15,700 bases of DNA, from contig JANXLW010000320.1 of assembly GCA_025354965.1 (NCBI GenBank), positions 1 to 15,700 of the forward strand, in the 5' to 3' direction. A program made the position numbers and the translations under genes. Below the pieces are notes generated by a model that was not told where the DNA came from, searched no databases, and was given only the letters and a program-made list of their open reading frames with translations. Source of the DNA: Betaproteobacteria bacterium. Its GTDB lineage: Bacteria > Pseudomonadota > Gammaproteobacteria > Burkholderiales > Burkholderiaceae_C. Below, piece by piece: positions 8,264 to 15,700 of this stretch. Position 1 is the stretch's first letter, and every line of letters begins with the position of its first letter.

Positions 8264-9042
8264 GGCAATCCATCAAAGGCGGGTGTGCGATCCGGGAGTT
8301 CCCAGTGCGGCGCATAGCGGGGGCCGAGAAAATAGAGACCGTCGGGTGCAAATGTAGGAGCTGCCGCGTCGCGGTCGAGGGCCAGCAGCACGTCCCGCAC
8401 CCAGTCTGGGCTTTGCTTGTGCTGGCCGACAGCAATCAAGCAGCCCATGATGTTGCGGATCATGTGGTGCAAAAAGGAATTGGCTTCAAAGTCAAAACGC
8501 CAGTACGCGCCACGGCGTGAAATGTCAATGCGCTGCAATGTTTTGACCGGCGACAAAGCCTGGCAGGCGGAAGCGCGAAACGACGTGAAGTCATGCTGAC
8601 CCACTAGGTGCATTGTTGCCTGTTGCATCGCTGCCATGTCCAGGCGACTGTAGATCCATCCGACCTGCCCGGCTTCCACGCTGGGGCGAACCGATGACTC
8701 CAGCAGGATATAAGCGTAACGGCGCGACAAGGCGTTGCTGCGACAGTGAAATTCCACGGGTACCGTTTGTGCCCATTGCACCGCAATGTCTCGCGGCAAA
8801 AGTGCATTGACGCCACGAATCCAGGAATAACTGCTGCGTTCGACTTCAGTGTCGAAGTGAACGACCTGCATCAAACCATGCACGCCAGCATCGGTTCGGC
8901 CGGCACAAAGTGTTGAAACCTTTTGTGCCGTGAACTTGCCCAAAGCCGCCTCAAGCTGATCCTGTACTGTTTGGCCAGACAACTGGCTTTGCCAGCCTTG
9001 GTAGGCCCGTCCGTTGTAACTTATGCCGAATGCCAGCCTCAC
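8260..9042 (-). CDS. truA: tRNA pseudouridine(38-40) synthase TruA
   Basis: Converts uridines 38-40 in the anticodon stem-loop of tRNAs to pseudouridine. The protein has 260 residues. The catalytic Asp51 sits in the family motif AGRTDAGVHG (47-56), preceded by GWQSQ and the TVQDQLE helix. RRYAYILL and FLHHMIRNIMG are the other conserved blocks. The start is GTG at 9042; an in-frame TGA at 9061-9063 rules out a longer protein, and no strong ribosome site is seen. It lies 21 bases after the fimV stop, so re-initiation from fimV is possible, and it overlaps trpF by 4 bases. Confidence 0.96.
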   Translation of the reverse strand: MRLAFGISYNGRAYQGWQSQLSGQTVQDQLEAALGKFTAQKVSTLCAGRTDAGVHGLMQVVHFDTEVERSSYSWIRGVNALLPRDIAVQWAQTVPVEFHCRSNALSRRYAYILLESSVRPSVEAGQVGWIYSRLDMAAMQQATMHLVGQHDFTSFRASACQALSPVKTLQRIDISRRGAYWRFDFEANSFLHHMIRNIMGCLIAVGQHKQSPDWVRDVLLALDRDAAAPTFAPDGLYFLGPRYAPHWELPDRTPAFDGLP

Positions 9043-9063
9043 TGTAAGGTCGTATCGATGTCA

Positions 9064-11742
9064 TCAAAGATTGTTCAGCGCGTTTTGCGCCTTGGCTTTC
9101 ATATCGCCGGACGCCTCCGATATGACTTCTTGTATCAGTGCTCGCGCACCGTCGTCATCACCTATTGCGCTGAACTCCTCCGCCAGCGCCAGTTTGGTAC
9201 TCAGCGGATCCTGGTTTGCCTCCGCAACAGATTTGTGAACGGTGTCCGAAGTTTCTCCCAAATCAAGCGAAAGCGAACCAAGGTCAAATTCCATCATGCC
9301 AAAATTCGGGGCCGATGACGCCTCAGGAGCAGCCGGCTCTAGTCTTGTCGGCGTAGTCATGCCAAAACTCGCAGCAGCCTGGGACTGGAAGTCATCGATA
9401 TCGGTTATGCCAAAATTCGGTGCCGATGACGCATCGGGAACAGTCGGCTCCAGCATTGCCCGCGCGGTCATGCCAAAACTCGCAGCTGCTTGCGCCTTGA
9501 AGTTTTCGTTGTCGACAGAAGGTTCCGTCATTGAGTCCTCTGGTGTGACGTCATCACCAGGCCGAGAGAGTTCATCGGCATGCGTGTCGCTTGTTGTGTC
9601 GGATTCCAAGGGTGACGCCGCAGTGGCCAAACCGAAATCCAGATCGAGTGGGGCTGTTGCCAACTCACCTTCATAAGCCGTCGCTTCAACGTCGCTGCTG
9701 GCTGGTCGTTCGTCAAGCGAAAAATCGAGGTCCAGGTCGAGGTCCACCGTCCCCGCTGTAAGCGGTTCTTCATCTTGTTTGGCCATGTTGTCCGAACTGG
9801 CTGCCAGATTGCTGATGAAATCGAGGGAAGCCGGTCGTGAAGGCGTCCCATCCGGATTTCTGGGGCGTCCACCTGGCAGGTATAAATCATTGGTGGGGTC
9901 GATGCTCAGGCCAAGTTCACAAATGCGTACCCAATCCGGACCTTCGCCACCGGTGACTTTAAATGCCGATGAGGCAATGCTTTCAAATGAATTGCTGTCA
10001 AGTCGCTTGGCAAAGATATCCAGCAGTTTTTGATGGATGGCAATGCGCCCGGGGTTGGTACGCAGCGCATCCTTCAAGATTTCCTCGGCTTGCAAATCGC
10101 GACCATATGCCAGGTAGACATCAGCTTCAGCGACCGGGTCGACATTGTCTACGGCGTCAAGTTGACTGGTTGAATAAACCATCGATGAGCCGGCTGCAGC
10201 ATTGTCATTGGTGTCGACACTTTGGCCACCACTAGCACCAAAAAATGAGTCAGGCCGCAAGCGACTTTCCAAGAATATGCTATCAACCCGTGAGGCATTC
10301 TTGCGTTGCCTGGATCGGTAGAAGCCAAAAAATGCCAAAAGGGCAATTAAGCCAATCGCGCCCGCCGGTACAAGCGGATTTTCAATCAGTCCATCGACCA
10401 GGCCGACTTCAGCACGCGGCGCCGGAACAGGGACTGGACGCTTAACTACTGCCGAGGCGGGCTGAGTGGGTGCGGAGGCGGTAGCGGCGACGGGTTGCGG
10501 GAGAGCCGCGCTTGCCGCAGTGGCGGGTGTCAAAGCAGCCGGCGTCGCAGGGATTGTGGCGGTCGCAACAACACCAGGTACTGGGCTGACAGTCGTTACT
10601 GCGGGCGCTGCAGGACTCGGGGCAACTGCGCTGGACGCTGCTCCCAATTTGCTCAGATCGCTTATGTTTTTGGTGATTTCGGCGGCCCTACTGGCAGCTT
10701 CTTTGGCGTTGCGCTCGCTGGCCTGCTGGTTTTCGGTAGCCTGCTTCTGAACGACACCCTTTGATAGGGTAAGTTTGTCGGGTGCTGTCGCAATGGATTT
10801 CCTGTCTTCAACCTTGGCTTGTAGGTTTCCACTAACTTTGCGGTCTGCAGCCGCTACTGCGGTTGTCGGGGCGCTGCCAGCAAGTTTTCTCCGGAAATCA
10901 TTGAAATCCCTGCTTTGTGCAACAACAATTTGAGCAGCTTCGGTCGGTGAAATTGTTGCCACTTGTTCTGCCGAGGGGATATTGATGAGCGCGCCAGCTT
11001 TGATGCGATTCACGTTATCACCGGTGAACGCAGCCGGGTTGGTGTGCAGCAAAGCCACCAGCATTTGATCCAGGGAAACTTTAGCCGGCTTCGTCGCGGC
11101 AGCTATTTTGCTGGCGGTGTCGCCAGGCTTTACGTTCACCTGAACGACGCCGCTTCCCGACTGCTCCACTTTTTGGCGAGTCGGCGCCTTGACGCCGATA
11201 CCCGATTGGGCCGGTCGTGTTGTTGTGGGCGCTGGCGCGACCAAATCGCTCGATGCTGAATTGCTGGCAGAGGGCCGGACTGGTAGCTGGGCCGTGGATG
11301 GCATCGCAAGGGTGGTTTGTCGCAAATTGGGCGGGTCAAAGAGCAGCGTGTAGTCGCGAACGATTCGCCCGGTTGCCCAGTTGACCTCGAGAATCATGTC
11401 GACGAAGGGATCGTTGACAGAACGGTCACTACTCAAGCGAATATAAGCGCGACCATCGGCGCGTCTTTGCAGCGTGGCCTGCAGGCCCGCCATGATCGGG
11501 TTGTATTCCAGTCCGGCGACCCGGAATGCTTCTGGCAGGGCAACAGAAGCCTTAATCGAAGCCGCCTCTTCTGCATTGATATCGGGAACGTCGACGTCAG
11601 CGCGCAAAGGCTCGCCAAGTGCCGACAAAACAGTGATGCGCCCGACCGAAAGCGCTGCCGCATTCGGTCCCCAGAAACCGAAAAGAACAGTGGCCGCCGC
11701 CGCTAGGGTGGTTTTCTGCCAGCGATGTGACTTAGCAATCAA
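9064..11742 (-). CDS. fimV: FimV/HubP-type polar protein with LysM and C-terminal FimV domain
   Basis: FimV-type proteins organise cell-pole functions, chiefly type IV pilus assembly and twitching motility, bound to the inner membrane with a peptidoglycan-binding periplasmic part. This one has 892 residues: signal peptide 1-30, conserved N-terminal domain 31-138 (LSVGRITVLSALGEPL), LysM-like region about 198-256 (VNVKPGDTASKIA), Ala/Pro-rich linker 367-445, membrane segment about 457-474, then a cytoplasmic acidic region (DLDLDLDFSLDE) and the C-terminal FimV domain 843-892 (DPLSTKLALAEEF). A 37-residue tandem repeat covers 748-821. The start is TTG at 11742 with GGAG 8 bases upstream; no in-frame ATG precedes the signal peptide. 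It ends in a double TGATGA stop. The neighbours asd and truA match the Pseudomonas order. Confidence 0.93.
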   Translation of the reverse strand: MIAKSHRWQKTTLAAAATVLFGFWGPNAAALSVGRITVLSALGEPLRADVDVPDINAEEAASIKASVALPEAFRVAGLEYNPIMAGLQATLQRRADGRAYIRLSSDRSVNDPFVDMILEVNWATGRIVRDYTLLFDPPNLRQTTLAMPSTAQLPVRPSASNSASSDLVAPAPTTTRPAQSGIGVKAPTRQKVEQSGSGVVQVNVKPGDTASKIAAATKPAKVSLDQMLVALLHTNPAAFTGDNVNRIKAGALINIPSAEQVATISPTEAAQIVVAQSRDFNDFRRKLAGSAPTTAVAAADRKVSGNLQAKVEDRKSIATAPDKLTLSKGVVQKQATENQQASERNAKEAASRAAEITKNISDLSKLGAASSAVAPSPAAPAVTTVSPVPGVVATATIPATPAALTPATAASAALPQPVAATASAPTQPASAVVKRPVPVPAPRAEVGLVDGLIENPLVPAGAIGLIALLAFFGFYRSRQRKNASRVDSIFLESRLRPDSFFGASGGQSVDTNDNAAAGSSMVYSTSQLDAVDNVDPVAEADVYLAYGRDLQAEEILKDALRTNPGRIAIHQKLLDIFAKRLDSNSFESIASSAFKVTGGEGPDWVRICELGLSIDPTNDLYLPGGRPRNPDGTPSRPASLDFISNLAASSDNMAKQDEEPLTAGTVDLDLDLDFSLDERPASSDVEATAYEGELATAPLDLDFGLATAASPLESDTTSDTHADELSRPGDDVTPEDSMTEPSVDNENFKAQAAASFGMTARAMLEPTVPDASSAPNFGITDIDDFQSQAAASFGMTTPTRLEPAAPEASSAPNFGMMEFDLGSLSLDLGETSDTVHKSVAEANQDPLSTKLALAEEFSAIGDDDGARALIQEVISEASGDMKAKAQNALNNL
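9280..9501 (-). repeat. 111-base tandem duplication inside fimV
   Basis: Two 37-residue units (FimV residues 748-784 and 785-821) share about 23 identical residues, including AAASFGMT, LEP and ASSAPNFG. On the plus strand the period is 111 bases: ATGCCAAAATTCGG at 9296 recurs at 9407. The repeat lies in the acidic cytoplasmic spacer just before the FimV C-terminal domain, so it changes the spacer length and not a catalytic part. Confidence 0.85.
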
Positions 11743-11824
11743 TTTGTGGACTCCGGTGGTCGGGCAGCTGGAAAAGGTGACTCATTTTGGGATCCGAATT
11801 TTTCATACTTGAATCTTCAAAAGG

Positions 11825-11853
11825 ACAATAACATCAATGTCTTAGATTGACAA
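11825..11853 (-). promoter_or_regulatory. candidate sigma70 promoter for fimV
   Basis: On the minus strand TTGTCA (11853-11848, 5 of 6 matches to TTGACA) is followed after 17 bases by TATTGT (11830-11825, 4 of 6 to TATAAT). It lies in the 216-base gap between asd and fimV, about 75-80 bases before the TTG start at 11742. It would let fimV and the genes after it be transcribed apart from the leu-asd genes. This is from pattern only. Confidence 0.35.
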
Positions 11854-11880
11854 GTTAAGGGAACTATTGACTTTAGTTCC

Positions 11881-11911
11881 GAATCAGCCACTGCTAGTAA
11901 ATCGCTGATTC
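11881..11911. repeat. perfect 8-bp inverted repeat downstream of asd
   Basis: GAATCAGC (11881-11888) and GCTGATTC (11904-11911) are perfect inverted copies with a 15-base spacer, about 50 bases after the asd stop. There is no T-run on either strand, so it is not a typical intrinsic terminator. It sits just upstream of the candidate fimV promoter, where it could act as an operator or an mRNA 3' hairpin. Confidence 0.4.
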
Positions 11912-11958
11912 TATGTTGTCGCAAGCCTTGACTGGAGGTAAACAGATTCGACACACGA

Positions 11959-13095
11959 TCAGCTCGCTAGCAAGATGCGCAGCATGCGGCGCAGCGGTTC
12001 GGCGGCTCCCCACAAAAGCTGGTCGCCAATAGTGAATGCACCGACGTACTCCGGCCCCATGGCAAGTTTTCGGATGCGCCCTACCGGAATGTCCAGTGTG
12101 CCCGTAACGGCAACTGGTGTCAGGTGATGCATGGTGGCCTCGCGGTTGTTCGGAACAACTTTGACCCAAGCATTGTCGGACGCGATCATGGCTGCGATAT
12201 CACTTGTTGGAACATTCTTTTTCAACTTGAAGGTCAAAGCCTGGCTATGGCAGCGCATCGCACCAACGCGTACACAAAAACCGTCAACCGGGGTCTCGGC
12301 GGTTCCAAACGCAGCACCTTGACCCAGAATTTTGTTGGCCTCAGCGCCACCCTTCCATTCTTCACGCGACATTCCGTTACCGAGGTCCTTGTCGATCCAG
12401 GGGATCAAGCTGCCGCCCAGTGGCACGCCAAAATTGGCGGTTTCAATGGTCGACAAGGATTGCTGCTTGGACAGAACCTTGTGATCAATTTCCAGAATGG
12501 CCGATTTGGGATCGTCCAGCAGGACTTTGACTTCCGCGTTCAGGGTTCCGAACTGTGTCAGCAGTTCTCGCATGTGCTGCGCGCCACCGCCAGAGGCTGC
12601 CTGGTAGGTCATGCTAGTCATCCATTCGACCAACCCGGCCTTGTACAGCGCACCCACGCCCATCAGCATGCAGCTTACCGTGCAATTGCCGCCGATCCAG
12701 TTACGACCGCCCTTGGCCAAGGCATTTTGAATGACCGGCATATTGACCGGGTCCAAGATAATGACGGCATCGTCTTTCATGCGCAGCGTTGAGGCAGCGT
12801 CGATCCAATGACCATTCCAACCGGCGGCGCGCAGTTTGGGGAACACCTCGGTGGTGTAGTCGCCGCCTTGCGCGCTGATGATGATGTCGCATTTTTTCAA
12901 CGCATCTATGTCAAAAGCACTTTTCAGCGTGGTTTGGTTTTTTGCCTGAGTTGGCGCCTTCCCACCCGTATTTGACGTTGAAAAGAACACCGGCTCGATC
13001 AGTTCAAAGTCGCCCTCGGACTGCATGCGGTCCATCAACACCGAGCCGACCATACCGCGCCAGCCTACCAAGCCCACCAGATTGCCAATTTTCAT
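11959..13095 (-). CDS. asd: aspartate-semialdehyde dehydrogenase
   Basis: Reduces beta-aspartyl phosphate to aspartate semialdehyde with NADPH, the branch point to lysine, diaminopimelate, threonine and methionine. It has 378 residues. The Rossmann motif GWRGMVGSVLMDRM is at 11-24, the active-site Cys138 in GGNCTVSCML, and the substrate/proton-relay His283 in GAMRCHSQALTF. The C-terminus GDQLLWGAAEPLRRMLRIL is typical of the proteobacterial type. The ATG at 13095 has an AAAGG-like ribosome site nearby. It lies 55 AT-rich bases after leuB and 216 bases before fimV, the usual leuCDB-asd-fimV order. Confidence 0.97.
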   Translation of the reverse strand: MKIGNLVGLVGWRGMVGSVLMDRMQSEGDFELIEPVFFSTSNTGGKAPTQAKNQTTLKSAFDIDALKKCDIIISAQGGDYTTEVFPKLRAAGWNGHWIDAASTLRMKDDAVIILDPVNMPVIQNALAKGGRNWIGGNCTVSCMLMGVGALYKAGLVEWMTSMTYQAASGGGAQHMRELLTQFGTLNAEVKVLLDDPKSAILEIDHKVLSKQQSLSTIETANFGVPLGGSLIPWIDKDLGNGMSREEWKGGAEANKILGQGAAFGTAETPVDGFCVRVGAMRCHSQALTFKLKKNVPTSDIAAMIASDNAWVKVVPNNREATMHHLTPVAVTGTLDIPVGRIRKLAMGPEYVGAFTIGDQLLWGAAEPLRRMLRILLAS

Positions 13096-13150
13096 CGTGT
13101 TGCCTTTTTAGATAAATAAATTTCAAGAAATATAGGGGCGCATACCCAGT

Positions 13151-14218
13151 CTATAGAGCTTTGACCACAGCGGTACCCATTTCCACCGTACTAACCTGTG
13201 TCGTACCCGGGCTGAAAATGTCGGCTGTGCGAAGTCCTCGCGCCAGAACCGTTTTGACTGCCGTCTCGACGCGCTGCGCCGCCTCTTCCTGGTTCAGACT
13301 GAAGCGTAACATCATGGCCGCGCTCAAAATGGTCGCCAAGGGATTAGCGATGCCTTTGCCTGCGATGTCTGGCGCGCTGCCGTGGCTAGGTTCGTACAAG
13401 CCTTGGTTGCTTGAATTCAAACTCGCTGATGGCAGCATGCCGATCGACCCGGTAAGCATGGCGGCTTCGTCGCTCAGAATGTCACCAAACATATTGCCGG
13501 TGACCAGCACATCAAATTTTTTCGGCGCGCGCACCAGTTGCATGGCGGCATTGTCGACGTACATGTGGTCGAGTGCCACGTCCGGGTATTGCATGCCCAC
13601 CTCCGTAACAATCTCCCTCCAGAACTGGAAAGTTTCCAGAACGTTGGCCTTGTCAACGCTGGTGACCCGCCTGCTGCGTTTGCGGGCGGCCTGAAAGGCA
13701 ACGTGGGCAATGCGTTCGATCTCGGGACGCGAATAGCGCATGGTGTCAAAGGCTTCCTCGGTGCCGGGGAAGTTTCCGTCAGTGGCAATACGACGGCCTC
13801 TCGGCTGACCAAAATAGATGTCACCCGTCAACTCGCGAATAATCAGGATGTCGAGTCCCGCAATCAGGTCTGGTTTGAGGCTCGACGCGCCCACCAACTG
13901 CTCGTAGCAAATGGCTGGACGAAAGTTGGCAAACAGACCTAAATTCTTCCGCAAACCCAGAATGGCCTGCTCGGGCCGCAGCGGGCGATCAAGTTTGTCG
14001 TATTTCCAGTCGCCAACCGCCCCAAACAGCACGGCGTCAGCTTCTTTAGCCAGTTTGAGCGTAGCGTCCGGTAGGGGATGACCATGCACCTCGTATGCCG
14101 CACCACCGACCAATGCACTTTCCAATTCCAACGGAAGTTCAAGTGCGTTCAAAACTTTGACTGCTTCAGCCACTATCTCGGTACCGATTCCATCCCCCGG
14201 CAACACTGCAATTTTCAT
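13151..14218 (-). CDS. leuB: 3-isopropylmalate dehydrogenase
   Basis: Oxidatively decarboxylates 3-isopropylmalate with NAD+ in leucine synthesis. It has 355 residues. The N-terminus MKIAVLPGDGIGTEI is typical. Substrate-binding arginines are Arg90 (LGLRKNLG), Arg100 (ANFRPA) and Arg128 (IIREL), with Lys190 (SVDKANV) and Asp222 (MYVDNAAM) as the catalytic and metal residues. The family signature around GNMFGDILSDE (241-251) and the NAD-binding YEPSHGSAPDIAGKG (275-289) are intact. The ATG at 14218 follows an AT-rich stretch without a clear Shine-Dalgarno site, 34 bases after leuD. Confidence 0.97.
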   Translation of the reverse strand: MKIAVLPGDGIGTEIVAEAVKVLNALELPLELESALVGGAAYEVHGHPLPDATLKLAKEADAVLFGAVGDWKYDKLDRPLRPEQAILGLRKNLGLFANFRPAICYEQLVGASSLKPDLIAGLDILIIRELTGDIYFGQPRGRRIATDGNFPGTEEAFDTMRYSRPEIERIAHVAFQAARKRSRRVTSVDKANVLETFQFWREIVTEVGMQYPDVALDHMYVDNAAMQLVRAPKKFDVLVTGNMFGDILSDEAAMLTGSIGMLPSASLNSSNQGLYEPSHGSAPDIAGKGIANPLATILSAAMMLRFSLNQEEAAQRVETAVKTVLARGLRTADIFSPGTTQVSTVEMGTAVVKAL

Positions 14219-14252
14219 AATAATTTTTACAAACTGTTTTTTGAGGAGCTAA

Positions 14253-14903
14253 TCAAGCAAGCAGTGTGCAGGCCAACCAGGGTTTTTCTGCCAGACGCTG
14301 AGTTTCAAAAAGCTTGATCTTGTCGGCATGCCGAAGGGTGAGTCCGATGTCGTCAAATCCGTTGAGCAGGCAGTACTTGCGAAACGGCTGTACCTCGAAC
14401 GCCAGTTCTTCACCATCTGGTTTGACAACGCGCTGTCGCAGAAGGTCAACGGTTAACTCATAGCCAGGAAGGGCCGCTGTTTCATCGAACAACAGAGTGA
14501 CCTGTGCTTCGCTCAAGACAATGGGAAGCAAACCATTTTTAAAACTGTTGTTGAAAAAAATGTCAGCGTAACTGGGGGCAATGATGGCGCGAAATCCAAA
14601 TTGATCAAGCGCCCATGGTGCGTGTTCGCGGGAGGAGCCGCAGCCAAAGTTCTTGCGCGCCAACAGAATGGTTGCATTTTTGTACCTGGTTTGGTTCAGC
14701 ACGAAGTCCGGGTTTGGCTTGCGGCTGTCGGGGTTTTGACCAGGAAAGCCTGCATCCAGGTAACGCCACTCGTCAAACAGGTTCTGACCAAACCCGGTCT
14801 TGCGGATGGACTTCAGAAACTGCTTGGGGATAATGGCGTCGGTATCCACGTTCTCCCGGTCCATCGCAGCCACCAACCCCTTGTGCACAGTAAATTTTTG
14901 CAT
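14253..14903 (-). CDS. leuD: 3-isopropylmalate dehydratase small subunit
   Basis: Small subunit of isopropylmalate isomerase, which with LeuC converts 2-isopropylmalate to 3-isopropylmalate. It has 216 residues. The swivel-domain motifs are visible: NVDTDAIIPKQFLK at 18-31, and NFGCGSSREHAPWAL at 85-99, whose Ser and Arg contact the substrate in the aconitase family. IIAPSYADIFFNNSFKNG (107-124) is also typical. It starts at the ATG at 14903, 23 bases after the leuC stop, and is intact. Confidence 0.97.
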   Translation of the reverse strand: MQKFTVHKGLVAAMDRENVDTDAIIPKQFLKSIRKTGFGQNLFDEWRYLDAGFPGQNPDSRKPNPDFVLNQTRYKNATILLARKNFGCGSSREHAPWALDQFGFRAIIAPSYADIFFNNSFKNGLLPIVLSEAQVTLLFDETAALPGYELTVDLLRQRVVKPDGEELAFEVQPFRKYCLLNGFDDIGLTLRHADKIKLFETQRLAEKPWLACTLLA

Positions 14904-14926
14904 GCAGTTACTCTTGACGATCCGGT

Positions 14927-15700
14927 TCAGACAAATTTTCTGACGTCCACGAAATGACCGTGGACAGCGGCTGCCGCTGCCATCGCGGGACTGACCAGAT
15001 GGGTTCTCCCACCCGCACCCTGGCGCCCCTCAAAATTGCGGTTGCTGGTGGAGGCACAGCGCTCGCCCGGCTCCAACCGGTCCGCATTCATGGCCAGACA
15101 CATGGAGCATCCCGGCTCACGCCACTCAAAGCCGGCAGCTTTGAAAATCTCATGCAAACCCTCGTGTTCGGCCTGCTCCTTGACCAGACCAGAGCCTGGT
15201 ACCACGATTGCCAGTTTGACGTTTTTGGCAACTTTTTGGCCCAGTTTTTTGACGAGTGCTGCAGCCTCACGCATGTCTTCAATCCGGCTGTTGGTGCAGG
15301 AGCCAATGAAGACCTTGTCGACATACAGATCGTCCAGCGCTTTGCCTGGTTGCAAGCCCATGTAGACCAGCGCGCGCTCAATGGCACTACGTTTGTTGCT
15401 GTCCTTTTCCTTGTCGGGGTCGGGTATGCGACCGTCAATTCCGAGCACCATTTCAGGTGAAGTACCCCAGGTGACCTGCGGAATAATGAGTGAAGCATCC
15501 AGTTCAACATAGGTAAACGGTCCATAACCACTCCAGTTCTGCGAGTCCGCATAATACGAAGATGTTTGATAAGGCGCCAGCCATTCAAATTGCAGGGTGG
15601 AATTTTCTGGTAAGTCTTTTACAACGCCGCTGATTGTATAATTTTGCTTATTATCTATGCGCACTGTTTTACCAATCACATTTTTTCCGGTACCATACAC
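14927..15700 (-). CDS. leuC: LeuC C-terminal part, in-frame chimera with a permease fragment
   Basis: The open frame runs off the right edge. From about residue 65 onward (base ~15508 and lower) it is the large subunit of 3-isopropylmalate dehydratase, which carries the [4Fe-4S] cluster. VTWGTSPEMVLGIDG, FIGSCTNSRIEDMR and EPGCSMCLAMNADRLEPGERC are present, with cluster cysteines 135, 198 and 201 in this frame. Only about 190 of the roughly 470 residues of LeuC are here. The preceding 64 residues do not belong to LeuC; they are MacB/FtsX-like permease sequence. The order leuC-leuD-leuB confirms the identity. The true LeuC N-terminal part is missing, so the frame as written should not be taken as a functional enzyme. 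Confidence 0.9.
   Translation of the reverse strand: MYGTGKNVIGKTVRIDNKQNYTISGVVKDLPENSTLQFEWLAPYQTSSYYADSQNWSGYGPFTYVELDASLIIPQVTWGTSPEMVLGIDGRIPDPDKEKDSNKRSAIERALVYMGLQPGKALDDLYVDKVFIGSCTNSRIEDMREAAALVKKLGQKVAKNVKLAIVVPGSGLVKEQAEHEGLHEIFKAAGFEWREPGCSMCLAMNADRLEPGERCASTSNRNFEGRQGAGGRTHLVSPAMAAAAAVHGHFVDVRKFV
15509..15700 (-). pseudogene. fragment of a MacB/FtsX-type ABC transporter permease (foreign segment)
   Basis: The translated segment (YGTGKNVIGKTVRI, then YTISGVVKDLPENSTLQFEW) matches the periplasmic core domain of MacB/FtsX-type ABC transporter permeases, where GxNPIGKTI...V.GV..D.PENSH.QF is a recurring pattern, especially in Bacteroidetes. Bases 15541-15700 are about 41% G+C by my count, lower than the neighbouring genes. 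There is no start, stop or ATPase gene inside the window. The join to leuC falls around 15494-15510, within codons for TYVELDAS that could suit either parent. It is most likely an assembly chimera, less likely a real insertion or recombination. Confidence 0.75.

Noticed and set aside
11847..11882. Consensus TTGACA on the plus strand in the asd-fimV gap
   Set aside because: No TATAAT-like hexamer occurs at a proper distance, and it points into the 3' end of asd on the wrong strand.
12124..12792. 222-residue plus-strand open frame
   Set aside because: It lies entirely antisense to asd, whose motifs are clear; the product has no family features and reflects codon bias in GC-rich DNA.
14927..15700. 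A new natural fusion of an ABC permease with isopropylmalate dehydratase
   Set aside because: The permease part is a fragment from the middle of a domain, with different base composition, and the LeuC part lacks its N-terminal domains; a chimeric contig edge explains this more simply.

Overview
The window reads as chromosomal housekeeping DNA from a betaproteobacterium of the order Burkholderiales, most likely the family Comamonadaceae (Rhodoferax/Polaromonas-like). This rests on the fairly high GC content, on protein sequences close to what I know from that family (Asd, TrpB with its Cys-containing tail, YggT, LysS), and on the conserved order leuC-leuD-leuB-asd-fimV-truA-trpF-trpB-trpA-accD. 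No rRNA, tRNA, CRISPR array, insertion sequence or prophage gene was found.

Layout. Positions 1-843 (+) hold the 3' part of nagZ (peptidoglycan recycling). It converges on a 75-residue protein of unknown function at 875-1102 (-). A divergent intergenic stretch follows, then a SUI1/YciH-type translation factor at 1276-1638 (+). Its 3' end overlaps a YgjP-like metallopeptidase gene (1528-2106, -) whose C-terminus looks frameshifted. That gene lies just downstream of lysS (2144-3697, -). A 207-base gap with a palindrome and direct repeats separates lysS from the divergent membrane-protein gene yggT (3905-4471, +).

From 4484 to the right edge all genes are on the minus strand. In transcription order they are leuC (cut), leuD, leuB (leucine synthesis), asd (aspartate-family amino acids), fimV (polar cell-envelope hub for type IV pili), truA (tRNA pseudouridine), trpF, trpB, trpA (last steps of tryptophan synthesis) and accD (first step of fatty-acid synthesis). 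The truA-trpF-trpB-trpA genes overlap by 4, 8 and 4 bases, which suggests translational coupling. fimV starts with TTG and has a candidate promoter of its own in the 216-base asd-fimV gap.

The most unusual feature is the right edge. The last roughly 190 bases (about 15509-15700) are AT-rich and encode part of a MacB/FtsX-type ABC-transporter permease of the kind common in Bacteroidetes, joined in frame to the C-terminal 40% of LeuC. I read this as most probably a chimeric assembly junction, not a new fusion enzyme. I did not find a convincing new biological system; the other points worth checking are the broken YgjP-like gene, the zinc-ribbon-like N-terminus of the SUI1 protein, the FimV tandem repeat and several small palindromes in regulatory gaps.
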